From Castanopsis chinensis (Eukaryota; Streptophyta; Magnoliopsida; Fagales; Fagaceae): 64,000 nt of DNA. Under the pieces are notes generated by a model, which was not told the origin of the DNA, searched no databases, and worked only from the letters and a program-made list of their open reading frames with translations. Of this stretch, positions 21,981 through 34,523 are shown piece by piece (positions within the stretch are counted from its first letter, which is position 1; every line of letters begins with the position of its first letter). The translations under genes and the position numbers were made by a program. The stretch lies in assembly GCA_032878915.1 (NCBI GenBank), contig JAVQMG010000129.1:23751501-23815500 (forward strand), written 5' to 3'.

Positions 21981-24513
21981 AAATCCTGGTGTGTGGATTC
22001 AGGTTGTACTAATCATATCTGCAATTCTTTGCAGGGGTTTCAAGAGACTAGAAAGTTGAATGAAGGAGAACTATTTCTTACTTTGGCGGATGGAAGCAGG
22101 ATTCCAGTTGTAGCTGTTGGAGTATTTAATTTATACTTTGAGTCTAGAGTTTTAATATTGGAAGGCTGTTTGTATGTACCTAATATTCATAGAAATTTAA
22201 TTTCTGCAACTTACTTAGGTAAGCATAGATATTGTGTTATCCTGAAAGATAATGTTGTAATAAAGAAGAATAAAATGTTTATCTGTTCTGGCAATATTGT
22301 AGATGGTCTTTATATTTTAGCTCTTGACAAGCATGAATTATACAATTCTGAATTAGATAATAATTCACATGTAAAATCATTAAAGAGAAAGTTTCCTTCT
22401 ACTAGTGAAGCATATCTTTGGCACTTGCGTTTGGGTCATATTAATTCAAATATAATTCAAAGACTTATCAACGATGGACTCTTAGAGCCCACGAACTTTG
22501 ATGGTTTTTCAGTTTTCGAATTTGGTTTGGAAGGTAAAATAAGCAAACGACCTTTTAATGCAAAAGGTAGAAGAGCCCAAGATTTGGTAGAACTAGTACA
22601 TTCAAATGTTTGTGGTCCTATATCAATCCAAGCAAGAGGTGACTATAAGTATTTCATTACTTTCACTGATGATTACTTTAAATTTGGTTATGTGTACCTA
22701 ATAAAACAGAAGTCCGAAACTTTTGAAAAGTTCAAAGAGTTTAGGGCTGAAGTTAAGAATCAATTAGATAAACGCATAAAGGTCATTCGATTTGATCGAG
22801 GTAGCAAATACCTTTTTGGGGATTTCAAAGATTACTTGACTGAAAATGGGATTATATCCCAATTGACTACATCTGGAACTCCACCATAAAATGGTGTAGC
22901 AGAAAAAAGGAATAGGACTCTTTTAGATATGGTTAGATTCATGTTGAGTTGTTCGACTCTACCAATTTTCTTTTGGGGATATGCCTTAAGTACTGCAATG
23001 TATCTTCTGAATTTAGTACCTTCGAAATCTGTTCCTAAAACACCTGTAGAGTTGTGGAATGGACGTAAGCCTAGTATGAGACATCTCCATATTTGGGGTT
23101 GTCCAGCACGTGTTAAAAGGAAAGTCTAATAAATTACAGTCTAAAACAGAAGTGGTTTTCTTTGTAGGGAATCCAAAAGGAACTTTTGAAGGTTTATTCT
23201 ATTGTCATAAGGATAATAAAGTGTTTGTTAGCACAAATAACAAATTCTTGGAAAATGACTACATGAATACTTTATTCCTAGAAGTAGAGTTGTCTTGGCT
23301 GAAATGAAAGAACCTGTAGTTGAACAACCAATAGATGAAACTAGGGATGATGTGACTGTATTAGATACTCCACTAAATACTACTCATGAGATGTCTAGTA
23401 CTCAGGTTCCTCGTTGTAGTGGGAGAATTATTCCGCCTCTTATAAGATTTATAGGTTTGGGAAAAACTTATGAAGTTATCCCAAAAGAGGCTGAATCGAA
23501 TCCCTACAATTATGACAAGGCAATGAATGATATAGATGCACATCATTGGGTCCAAGCTATGAAATCTGAATTGAATTATATGTATTCCAATCAAGTTTAA
23601 GATCTTGTAAAGGCGTCGACGGCATTAAACCTGTTGGTTGCAAATGGGTTTATAAGAAGAAGAGAGGGATAGATGAAAAGGTTGAAACCTTTAAAGAAAG
23701 GCTAGTGGCGAAAGAGTATACACAAAAAGAAGGTATTGATTATGAGAAAACCTTTTCACCAGTAGTAATGCTTAAATCTATCAAAATTTTCTTATCTATT
23801 ACTGCTCATTATGATTATGAGATTTGGCAAATGGATGTCAAGACTACATTTCTTAATAGTAATATTGAAGAAGAAATCTATATGATGTAACCAAAAGGTT
23901 TCATAGCAAAAAACCAAGAGCATATGGTATGCAAGTTGAAAATGTCCTTTTATGGACTTAAGTAAGCATTTAGATTATGGAACATCATATTTGATCAAGC
24001 ATTCAAATTATTTGGTTTTAAACAAAATCTTGATGAACCTTGTGTGTACAAAAGACATCGAAACAAAGTAGTAATATTCTTAGTACTTTATGTTGATGAT
24101 ATTCTACTCATTGGGCATGAGTAAGGGTAATGTCATTAGTAAAAGTTTGATTGTTAAGTCAAATTAAAATGAAGGACTTGGGTGAAGCTAACTTTATTCT
24201 AGGGATTAGGCTTTGGCGAGATCATAAGAATAAGATATTATTTTTATCACAAGCTGGATATATAGATAAGGTCCTAGAATAGTTTAGCATGCAAAATTTC
24301 AAGAAAAGATTACTTCCTTTTAGACGTGGAATTCCTCTGTCTGCTGACCAAAGGCCTAAGACTCAAGAGGAAGAAAATACGATAAGACAAGTTCCTTATG
24401 CTTCTGCAGTGGAAAGTCTTATGTATGTCATGCTTTGTACTAGACCAGATATTTGTTATTCAGTTGACATGGTCAACCGATATCAATCAAATCTAGTCTT
24501 ATTATTCATTTGA
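21980..24513 (+). pseudogene. Copia pol: protease, integrase, reverse transcriptase (broken)
   Basis: Visible in order: protease active site W-C-V-D-S-G near 21991; GAG-pre-integrase H-L-R-L-G-H near 22424; integrase with D (F-T-D-D-Y near 22664), D (R-F-D-R-G near 22793) and E (A-E-K-R-N after a TAA at 22887); reverse transcriptase from W-V-Y-K-K-K near 23647 to Y-V-D-D near 24093. Stops at 22887, 23128, 23598 and 23888, with others after Y-V-D-D, break the frame. The coding stretch ends at R-P-D-I-C-Y-S-V...N-R-Y-Q-S-N near 24491, so RNase H is gone. Confidence 0.85.
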
Positions 24514-25548
24514 CAGTCGTTAAGAGAATAATAAATCTCACGACTTCTATTTGCATGAATTCTTAATCCTGAGAAAATAATGGACCTGATCATGAAGTGT
24601 CGGTTGTTTTAATATATCAAAAATGAGATCTAAAGTAACGATCAAAACCTCAATATGGGCAGTCACATTTAGTGTTGATGGAACATATATTCTCAAGATG
24701 GAATTCATAATCTCTTAACGGAGATATAAAATATTCCCTTGAGATAAATTTAATGGGTTTGGTTATTCAGAGTGTTAGACCTAACCACTTTAGTAAGGAA
24801 TTACTAAAATATATATTTATGAAATTGGATGTCATAAATATATGATGAATAACTTAAAGGATTAAACCGGGTACTCAAGAATTAAAATGTAGTAATTTTC
24901 AAAGTGGCAGTCTATATTCATAACTTTGTATTATTATGAATATTTTATAAATGGGTTACATGTATAATAAAGTCTTGGGATATAATTTATTAATAAGGCC
25001 TAGAGTACAATTATATTTATATAGTGGTATTAAATATAATTAATGGTAACTTTGGACTTGTCAAAAGCTGACAGAAAAGCCTAAGGCTCATTGGAACTAG
25101 TGTTTTATTGGTCCCTTTTGGTCCCACTCCAAGCCACACACTAAAGCCTAATTGGAAAGGCCTAATAGGCCAGCCTAAATAAATAATCAGTTAGTTATAA
25201 AAGAAGAAATATACTGAATTTTTTATTAGAGAATAAGAAAAATAATAAGAAAGAGACATCATTTTGAAATGGTGTGTATGTGTAAGTAATGTCACTAAAT
25301 AATTCTCCCTTGGAAACTGATTGAGAGACCACACTTCTTGGGCGTAAAGTGAAATTGGAGTGAAGATTAAAAGTATTCCCAAGTACTTTTGTTCTTTTGT
25401 TTTGAGTTTCACCACATCATGGTACGCTATCTTGTTCTTAAACTCTGAAATTTACATAGTGCATGTTATCAATCATGAATGAAATAGATCCATTTTTGTT
25501 GCTTCCGCTGTGTGTTTTGTATGAGATACAAAACTAGATTTACCAACA
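24501..25548 (+). repeat. Truncated 3' LTR of the copia element
   Basis: It corresponds to the 5' LTR from about its position 380 to the end. The first 32 bases (24501-24532) match the reverse complement of the stem-loop core in the 5' LTR (17264-17295), so the loop is flipped. The LTR end ...TTTACCAACA is followed by the GATTC target duplication. Confidence 0.82.
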
Positions 25549-28500
25549 GATTCGTGGTCTTCATAGACATGGATCTCTACCATGGCTTTGTGGAGGTGAT
25601 TTTAATGAAATTTTGAAATCACATGAAAAGAGTAGCGGCAGACTTAGACCCTATGGTCAGATAGAACAGTTTCAAGGAGTGCTAGATGATTGTAATTTAT
25701 AGAATCTTGGCTTCTTGGGAAATAAGTTCACTTGGTCAAGGACTTGCCCAAATAAAGGTATGGTTTGGGAGAGGTTAGATCGGGCAGTGTGCACGGCGGA
25801 TTGGTATGAATTATTTCTGGCAACATGTGTATAGACCTTGACCTGTGTGTCCTCGAATCATAATCCAATCTGCATTCGACTTAAAGGGATTGAAGTCAAG
25901 ATTTTAAGACTATGGCGCTTTGAATAGATGTGGCTTAAGGACTCGAGGTGGAGGGATACAATGGTGTGGACATGGGACAGATCTGTTATGGGCTCTCCTG
26001 CAGAAATAGTAGTCACAAAATTAGAGGCTTGTCAAAAGAGCCTCTTGCAATGGAGTAAGAACTCATTCTGCCATGTGAGACAGGAGATTATTGAAAAACA
26101 GAAGATGTTGAAAGTGGCTGAATGTGTAGCAGCCCAAGGAAGACAAGTGGATCGTTTCCTCAAGCTTAAATCGAAAATTGTCAATCTCCTTTGATTAGAT
26201 GAAAAAATGTGGTAGCAGCGAAGCAAGGAGCATTGGATGATTTTCGGAGATCGTAATTCCAAGTACTTTCATATAAGAGCTTCGCAATGTTTTCATCGAA
26301 ACAAATCCAGATGGCGTGCTGGTTTCGGGTGAAGGAGATCTCTCGATCATAGTTCGGGACTATTATAAAAATCTCTCCTCAAGGTCAACAGAAGTGGATG
26401 AAGTTATTCTATCCATAAAATCAGTTGTTACCGAAGATATGAATAATAGTCTAATTAGCCCCTTTTCTCGAGTGGAAATTGAGCTTGCCTTGAATCAAAT
26501 GGCTCCCCTTAAAGCCCCCGGTCTCGACGGAATGCCTCCCATTTTTTCCCAGAAATTTTGGAGTGATATTGGTGATGATGTAGTCCGAGCAGTGCTGTTT
26601 TGTCTAAATTTCAGCTGTCTTATTTCAGGTTTGAACCATACTTTTATTTTCCTTATTCCTAAAGTTAAAAATCCTGAGTATGTCACTGAATTTCGACCCA
26701 TTGCACTCTGTAATACTTTATATAAGCTGGTATCAAAAGTGTTGGCAAACAGGTTGAAAAAAGTTTTACCTCATATCATCTCAGAATCTCAAAGTGCTTT
26801 TTTATCCGATAAGGCAATTTCTGACAATATCTTGGTGGCTTTTGAAACCCTTCACCATATGGAGTGAAAGAAAGGGGGTAAAGTAGGGAACTTAACTCTG
26901 AAGTTTGACATGAGTAAAGCATACGACAGATTGGAGTGAGTGTTTCTCAAAAAGGTGATGGAGAGAATGGGTTTTCATAGTAGGTGGGTCGGTTGGATTA
27001 TGGAGTGTGTTCAATTAGTGACTTACTCGATTTTGATTAATGGTGAGCCTACGGATCCCATTACCCCAACTAAGGGCATTCGTCAAAGGGTCCCTCTCTC
27101 CCCCTACCTTTTCCTTCTTTGCTCGGAAGGTTTAAATGGCCTTCTTGAGCAGGCAATGGTAGCAAAGTTCCTTGAGGGTTTCTCTCTTTGCAAATATGGG
27201 CCCAAAATTTCCCATCTTTTGCTTGCCAATGATAGTCTCCACTTTTGTCGTGCTAGGGTGGAGGAGGTGTCAAAAATTCTTAAGATCCTTGGGAAGTATG
27301 AGAGAGCTTTGATGCAGAAAATAAATGCAAACAAAACCACAATCTTCTTTGGTGGTAATGTGACAAATCGAGCTAAGTTTCAAGTGCAAAGTCTCTTGGG
27401 TGTTCTAGAAATTAAGGGGTACGAGAAATACTTGGGTTTGCCGGTGGTTGTGGGAAGACATAAAAAAGCAAGTTTCAATTATATAAAAGATCGTGTTTGG
27501 GGAAAACTGCAGGATTAGAAGGAAGAACTTTTATCCCAAGCCGAGAAGGAGGCTCTACTTAAAGTCGTGGTCCAAGCTATTCCAACCTTTGCTATGAATT
27601 GCTTTCGTCTCTCGGTTGGCCTTTGTCAAGACATTGAGATGCTTACTCATAGGTTTTGGTGGGGTCAAAGGGGTGAACGCTGGAAAGTACATTGGAAGAA
27701 ATGGGAGGTGTTATACAAACCTAAGGAAGAGGGCTTTAAAGATTTTTCCAAGTTCAATGAGGCCTTGCTCGCAAAACAAGTGTGGAGGTTGGTTCATGAT
27801 AGGCACTCACTATTTTATATGGTGTTTAAAGCAAAGTATTTTCCTCATAGGTCCATTTTTGAAGCTACTGCATCTTCCAGGTCTTATGCTTGGCAAAGCA
27901 TTTTGAAATCTAGGCATTTAATTGAAGCGGGTGCTAGATGGAGAGTAGGAGATGGCCAGCTTATTAGAATTTTCATTGATAAGTGGCTGCCGAATGGGGA
28001 TGGAGTTATATCTTCCTCCTCGGGAGAGCTTTATCTGGAGGCCATAGTTTTTGAGCTTATTAATCAGACCTTGGGGTGATAGAATATACAGTTGATTGAC
28101 TAATACTTTCATCCTCCTGATGCAGCTCGAATTAAAGCACTCCTCCTTTGCTCGACTCCCCAGTCCGACGTGTTGATTTGTCTACTTGAAAAATATAGAA
28201 AATACTTAGTCAAAACACAGTTCAGACTATTGTGTGAGGCCCAGGATTCCGATGAAAATTTGCCCCAAGCTAGCACTGAAGAAAGGGGTTTTTGGAAAAA
28301 GCTTTGGAAAATTCAGGTCCAAGGAAAAATTAAACACTTTCTTTGGATAGCTTGCATGAATTCCCTAGCAACAAAAGAAAATTTGGTGAAATGCAAAATC
28401 TTGATTGATGCTGCTTGTTCTCATTGTTTAGGTGCTTCTAAAGACAGCCTTCATTCACTGTGGAGTTGTAGTGGTCTTAAGGAGGTATGAGAGAAGGACT

Positions 28501-29115
28501 TTGGTTGGATTCTCAAGTCTGGGGTGGTCTTTACATCCTTTAGGGAGTTGGTTAAGCAGGTCTTCACAAAGTTAGAGACAGTTGCCATGTTTGCCACGAC
28601 TGCATGGTTAGTGTGGTTTCATAGAAATAAGATCCAACTAAATGAAAGTACCAGGCCATTGGGTCAGATTGTAGGCTTTGCGTGTGATTATATTCGTGAT
28701 TTCAAATCTCTGAAGTGTAGCTTCCCCACTGTCAAAATAGCTGCTCCCAAGTGTTGGAGTCTGCCTGTACGTGATGATTGGAAGATAAACTTCGACGGGG
28801 CAATGTTTGGTGCATCTAAAGAATCTAGAGTCAGGGTGATTGTTCGTAATTCCATAGGCGAGGTGAAGGCTACTCTGGCGGAGAAGATTAGGAAGCCACC
28901 ATCAGTGGAAGCGTTGGAGTTACTGGCTGCCAGACGTGCTACACTTTTCTCTCAAGAACTTAGTCTTGACAGGGTGATTTTTGAAGGGGATTCGGAGCAA
29001 GTAATGAAGGCCCTTCAATGGGGTGGCTGGGATCTTGTTTCGAGTAGTCATCTAATCCGAGATATTTTATGTATTGTAAACTCCATTGTGTACCTCTTTC
29101 TCTCATGTCTGTAGG
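25549..29115 (+). pseudogene. LINE ORF2, rest of endonuclease, reverse transcriptase and RNase H-like domain
   Basis: The endonuclease continues with G-G-D-F-N-E-I near 25592. Reverse transcriptase motifs follow: K-A-P-G-L-D-G-M-P near 26510, F-R-P-I-A-L-C-N near 26691 and the palm motif near 27220, where A-N-D-S replaces the expected A-D-D-S, so the first catalytic Asp is lost. A zinc-binding RT-associated domain lies at 28270-28490 and an RVT_3 RNase H-like domain at about 28750-29100 (D-D-W-K-I-N-F-D-G-A). In-frame stops occur, for example, near 25700, 26192, 26865, 26938, 27516 and 28077. The product would be inactive. Confidence 0.85.
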
Positions 29116-29304
29116 CAGGCTAACACAGTAGCTCATGCCTTGACCTAGAGAACTAGACTTTGTTTTCCTATTTCAGTTTGGTTGGACTCCTATCCAGCAG
29201 ATATTACATCTTTTATATTAGCTGATTTTCAACCTTGATTTATTAAAGTTATTGGTTTCTTTCTTTCTCAAAAAAAAAAAAAAAAAAATTCCAAAACTAT
29301 TACT

Positions 29305-29500
29305 CATGGGATGGGGTGCAAAGTGTTATGTGAGTAATAGTTTAGGAGGGTAAGTGTTACACGAATAATAATTTAGGGAGGTAAGTGTACATTCTCATAG
29401 TTTAAGAGTGTAAGTATAAAACGAAGTATAGTTTTTTTTTTTTTTTGCAAAAAAAAACGAAGTATAGTTTAGGTAGGGATAAAATATAAATTTTCATGTA
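29305..29500 (-). repeat. Right arm of the diverged inverted repeat
   Basis: Its reverse complement carries CACTTACCTCCCTAAATTAT and AAACTATGAGAATG in the same order as 14211-14395. It starts just after the LINE A-tail. A short internal duplication of AAAACGAAGTATAGTTT surrounds a T-run near 29430. Confidence 0.5.
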
Positions 29501-29857
29501 TAAAGACAAAAGGGCAAAATAGTTTAACCGTCGAAAATAAATTCGCAAACGGGCCTGTTTGTTAGTAATATCCGTAAAAAAGAAAGTAAGAAAAAGAGGG
29601 CGGAGTGCGTGTGGAGCCCGGCCCATTGTGGATAAGAAAGTTCGGGAAGCAAACAACAGAGCAGTGGTGGGAGATTATTACGTGAACCACGACACGACTC
29701 GACTCGACTCTGTCCAATCGAATCAAAATAACCCCTCACCCTCACTCCAGCTCCAACTCTAATACACTCTGTTTATGAACGCAACGCGAGTACGCAACCC
29801 CACCGTTTTTAATATACTCTCCAAAGTCGAAACAAACAAAAAATAAAAATCAGGTAC

Positions 29858-30029
29858 TATATAATAAACAAAACAAAGGCCTTATCTGACTGACTCTCAG
29901 ACGACTCTCTCTCTCTCTCGCGCTCTCTCCCACTACCCACACGACACACACACACACACGGGTATAGACATTCTAGTTATACAGAAATTTCCACAAACAC
30001 AGAGAGTGCAAGCTGAAAGAGTAAGAGAC
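29858..30029 (+). promoter_or_regulatory. Core promoter and 5' UTR of the glyoxalase I gene
   Basis: A TATA-like TATATAAT at 29858-29865 is followed by a CT-rich tract at about 29905-29930 and a CA tract at about 29943-29959. A TATA box with a pyrimidine patch around the start site is typical of plant promoters. The start site is not visible directly; about 29890 is expected from the usual spacing. Confidence 0.5.
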
Positions 30030-32441
30030 ATGGTGAGGATAATACCCATGGCGTCAACCATTGGACCTTCTCTCTCCTCCTTCAAATTCGCTTCTGCTTC
30101 TCCTCGCCTCTTCTCCTTTTCTGTCTCTTCTTCTTCTTCTTCTTGCACCATCCCCTCTCGCCGTCTCTCTCTTTTGCATCTTGGTAGCGGTGAGTCAAAC
30201 CCTCTTTTTCCTTATCTCTGTCAACAACTTTCAATGCAATTTGGGGCTTTTTTTTTTTTTTTTTGGTGATGGATTTTTGGATGTTTTGTTTTTGTTTTTT
30301 TTTTTTTTTTTTGTTCTATATGATAATAAACAGAATTCTCATGCTCAATTACATCCATAGGATTTGATTGCTTGAGATAAACATAGTTTGTCATTGTGAG
30401 AGCTCATAACTCAGGCATTGATACATTGCCAATGTACAATAGTAGTCTGGTATTAGAAATTCTTGTCACTCTCAATGCTAATGAACAATTTCAATTGCGT
30501 TGGTTTCATTTAATTTAGCTATTTTTATTAATTGAACACAGATTTTGGGGTTGCATCTCTATCTATTTCACTTAGTGCCCGTTTATTAACGCGCACTTAG
30601 TATTTTTTTTTTAACTTCACTTTTGTTTAGGACCTACGTGTACAGCTTTTCCAAAACAACCCCATTTTTAAGAAGCTGAAAAATAAGTTATACCAAATAA
30701 GCACTTAAGCTAATGAGTTTTCAAACAACCCGTGGCCTCAAAATTCATTCTTTCTTATGTGAGGAGGAAGTGCCATTTGAGCCAAAACTCAAGCGCGTAC
30801 TCTTTTAAAAGCTATGTTTGGCATTAGAAGCTCATGATGTGTTTTGATTGTGACTGTGGTAGGTATTTAAGAATTGGGAACTCTAAATTATAATGCAAAT
30901 GAGTTGTCACCCCTTTTTCTCGTCATTGTTGTGGTTGAAGCAATTGTATCATCTTTTACATGATGGGTTTTCTATTTAAAATAAATTTTCATGGCTTACT
31001 CCTCAAACTTTAAAAGACCATGGGTCCCAAATCATGCTATGGCATAGGAAACACTAGTATATTGATTGTATTGGACTGTTTCAGAAATTCAGACAAAATT
31101 AATGATTTTGAATTGTTATCCAGCTGTTCCACAGTCACATTTCTTTGGTCTGAGAGGTGCTAAGCTTTTGAGAAGAGAGGCTAATGGCATGGGGGTGGCA
31201 GCAGCTGGAAATGCAGCCCAAGCAAGCACAACTGCTACCCAGGAAAATGTCCTAGAGTGGGTCAAGAAAGATAAGCGAAGGATGCTCCATGTTGTTTACC
31301 GTGTTGGAGACTTGGACAGGACCATAAAGTATGCTTTTTCAGTATAATGTGAATTTCTCTTCTCATATTATATATCATCTATTCTTTTAAACAAATACAT
31401 TGAAAGGGAACCTAGGATTAAGTAAAATTTCTGGTGATTGCAGATTCTACACAGAGTGCCTCGGAATGAAGCTGCTGAGAAAACGTGACATACCAGAGGA
31501 GAGATACACAAACGCCTTTCTTGGATATGGACCTGAAGATTCTCACTTTGTTATTGAACTCACTTATAGTAGGCCATCTAACTAGATCTTAGTTTTGTTG
31601 ATGTTTATGAAAAATGAATCTTCTTGTTGGCCTTTCATGAAATACTAAAATAGTGACATAAGGACCGTACTTGGTCCTTTCATGAAGTTTTTTGTAAACA
31701 TTTCTGTGCTATCAGTATATTTTTTTGATATTCATTTTGATTGACTAATGCTTCCAGATTATGGAGTTGACAAGTATGATATTGGAACTGGGTTTGGCCA
31801 CTTTGGTATTGCTGTTGAAGATGTGAGTTCCTGTTCTTAAAAAAGTTTTCATATCTTCTTCCTTTAATCATATGGTAGATAATATTCTTCTCATCCTGTT
31901 GTATGTGAGCTCCTTACAATTGCACTTTAGTCACATATGCTAGACTGTTCTCTAGATTGTTGTTTCTTAAGAGACGTGCTGGAGTTTTATCTTTGTGGTC
32001 TCTGATTAGGTTGCCAAGACTGTGGAACTTGTAAAGGCTAAGGGTGGAAAAGTAACCCGAGAACCTGGTCCTGTCAAAGGTGGCAGTACGGTGATTGCAT
32101 TTGTTGAGGACCCTGATGGTTACAAGTTTGAACTTTTGGAGAGAGGGCCTACTCCTGAGCCCTTGTGTCAAGTAATGCTCCGTGTAGGTGACCTTGATCG
32201 TTCCATAAATTTTTATGAGACGGTGAGTTTTGCTGTGCAAGATTGGGCAATGTGTAGTCCCCATTGCTAAGCTACCTTTTTTTATTTATTTATTTATTTT
32301 TTATATTTCAAATGTTATTTATGAAGTTCTCAATCTGTATCTCCTTTAATTATGTAGGCCTTTGGCTTGGAACTTCTTCGCAAACGAGACAATCCGGAGT
32401 ACAAGGTATCTATATCTTGGCATGATGGTTCAATGTATTGA

Positions 32442-32480
<39 letters not shown>

Positions 32481-32737
32481 TTTAATGTCTTTCATAACTG
32501 ATAAAGATTGTTAAAAGATATTTCCAAAGAAAAAAGGATCCCATTTTTGGAGTTATAGTTGGTTGGTGTGTTTACTTCTACCTTACTGACTTAATTTTCT
32601 TTGGTTTTCATCTAGTATACAATAGCTATGATGGGTTATGGCCCTGAAGATAAAAATGTTGTTCTGGAATTGACATACAACTATGGGGTCACCGAATATG
32701 ACAAGGGAAATGCTTATGCTCAGGTAGAAACCATACA

Positions 32738-32768
<31 letters not shown>

Positions 32769-34485
32769 CACCCACCCCTAAAAAGTAGGGGGTTTTTCTT
32801 CCCCTCAAATTTGTCATTAAGGTTTCTCTGTTGGACACATGGTATTGAATATTGTTTTGCCTGTTATTGTCAATGCTATAAAGCCTGGTATCATATATAG
32901 TTTGTTGGGCTGGGGGACTGATTTCTTACATTTTTGCAGATCGCAATAGGCACAGATGACGTTTATAAAACTGCAGAAGCTATTAAGCTGTCTGGGGGCA
33001 AGATTACCCGGGAACCTGGACCATTACCAGGTATCAACACCAAGATCACTGCATGCTTGGATCCTGATGGTTGGAAGACGGTATGGCTTGTAAAGACATT
33101 ATGTTTTTCTGATTATGTCACGGGAATTTTTTTTTTTTTTTCTTCTTTTCATCAGTGTTTTGCATATGTTTTTGATAAGCAGCCTAAGTACATGGGAAGT
33201 ATGCCAAAGCTATTCAACAAACTAAGACCAAAAATTACAAATGTCTATGAATTCCAAGAGAGAAGAATAATTAATATCCCCATTGCCCCTAACCCAATCA
33301 TAAAGAGATCTAAGGGGGAAAAAAGCTTCAATTGAAGCAACTGGGATTTTATCCCTTCAAAAGACCTAGCATTACATTCCTTCCAAATGCACCACATTAG
33401 ACAGAGAGGGATGGCATTCTAAACACCTACATCTTGGTGGCTCTTAAAACCACCAGCTCTCAACAAGATAGGAGGTCCTTCACTGAGAAAGTATTGACCC
33501 AAGAAATTCCAAATAAAGAGAAAATCATAGACCAAAGATCCCGTGCCTTATCCACAAAAAGTAGAAGATGGTTAATAGTTTCTGCATCCATTTTGCTCAT
33601 GCAACATAGATCAACAATGATGATCTTTCACTTTTGATGGTTATCCATACTGATAAGTTTACAATGAGCTGTTGTCCACACAAAGAAAGCGAACTTTCTA
33701 GATACTTCATCTTCCACATAGCTCTCCAAGGGAAAAACCCGTTGTGGTCTCCATTTAGAGTCCCATGGAGAGATATCACATCAAAAATATGGTTCTTGGA
33801 TAATACCCAATACATTCTCATTCAAGCCTTTCCCTGAGAAATGAGTAAAGAGTGTCTAAGAAAATATGTAATATCCAGTACGTCTTTCAACGGTCTTACA
33901 TTTATAACTTGATTAGCTTTTTGCTGCAGTCGCAGTACCTCTCACCTCTGCTAGAATCTTTGAAGAATAGTTCAGAACAAAATATTTAATTAATGGTATG
34001 GTTGCTTTAAGAGTACATACATAGGTATATTTACCTGGATGCATGTATGGAAGGGCTTTTAGGGTTAGGTCAAGAACACTCAAAAAGTAGACAGCTTGCT
34101 AGCTGCTATCGGATTCACTGCTTGGATATCAACCAAGTTTAGTTGCTGTGCTCAACGTTGGTTGTTATTTTTCATTTTCATATTTGAAATTCTATTTTTT
34201 TAACACTGATTTATTGTTTAAACCCTTCTTTATATATGCTTTATAAGACTCAATACTACACCACAAGCATGAAGAAATTTGTAGCTGTAGCCTTTATGGT
34301 TATAACTTATAAATGAGTCATAATTTCAAGAGAAGTCTTAGTGAAGAAGTGCTCATCTTAGTGAAGAAGTGAGGATTGACTTAGTATAAGGTATTAGGAA
34401 AGATTCCTTTAGGTCAATGTTGGGGGGTGATAGAAAACTGCAAGAGGAAGAAATGGCTCCAGGTCATCCAAGCATGCTAACAATG

Positions 34486-34523
<38 letters not shown>

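Larger units (their letters stand above)
16886..25548 (+). mobile_element. Ty1-copia LTR retrotransposon, decayed, with a truncated 3' LTR
   Basis: It is bounded by the 5-bp target duplication GATTC (16881-16885 and 25549-25553). The order is 5' LTR (16886-18309), a primer-binding site complementary to initiator tRNA-Met (TGGTATCAGAGC at 18312), gag, protease, integrase and reverse transcriptase, as in copia elements. RNase H, the polypurine tract and the first part of the 3' LTR are missing. A solo LTR of a related subfamily interrupts gag (20164-21592). The copies at 16886 and 24501 share features the solo LTR lacks, such as the AATAATAAGAAAGAGACATC segment. Confidence 0.9.
14578..29288 (+). 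mobile_element. L1-type LINE, interrupted by a copia element and a hAT-like element
   Basis: The LINE parts are 14578-14895, 15454-16885 and 25549-29288, all on the plus strand. They hold ORF1 (DUF4283 plus zinc knuckle), an AP-type endonuclease, a reverse transcriptase, a zinc-binding RT-associated domain and an RNase H-like domain, ending in an A-run at 29270-29288. The endonuclease reading frame is broken at 16885 and resumes at 25549 without loss of protein sequence (...S-K-T-W-E-L-I then R-G-L-H-R-H). Many stops and frameshifts mark it as inactive. The 5' end could lie upstream of 14578. Confidence 0.85.

Noticed and set aside
30006..30029. Upstream ATG at 30006 as the glyoxalase I start
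   Set aside because: It is in frame, but the family's conserved start M-V-R-I-I-P-M-A begins at 30030. The extra eight codons look like 5' UTR.
32583..32771. Gly-rich minus-strand frame
   Set aside because: It is the translation of the C29 homopolymer.
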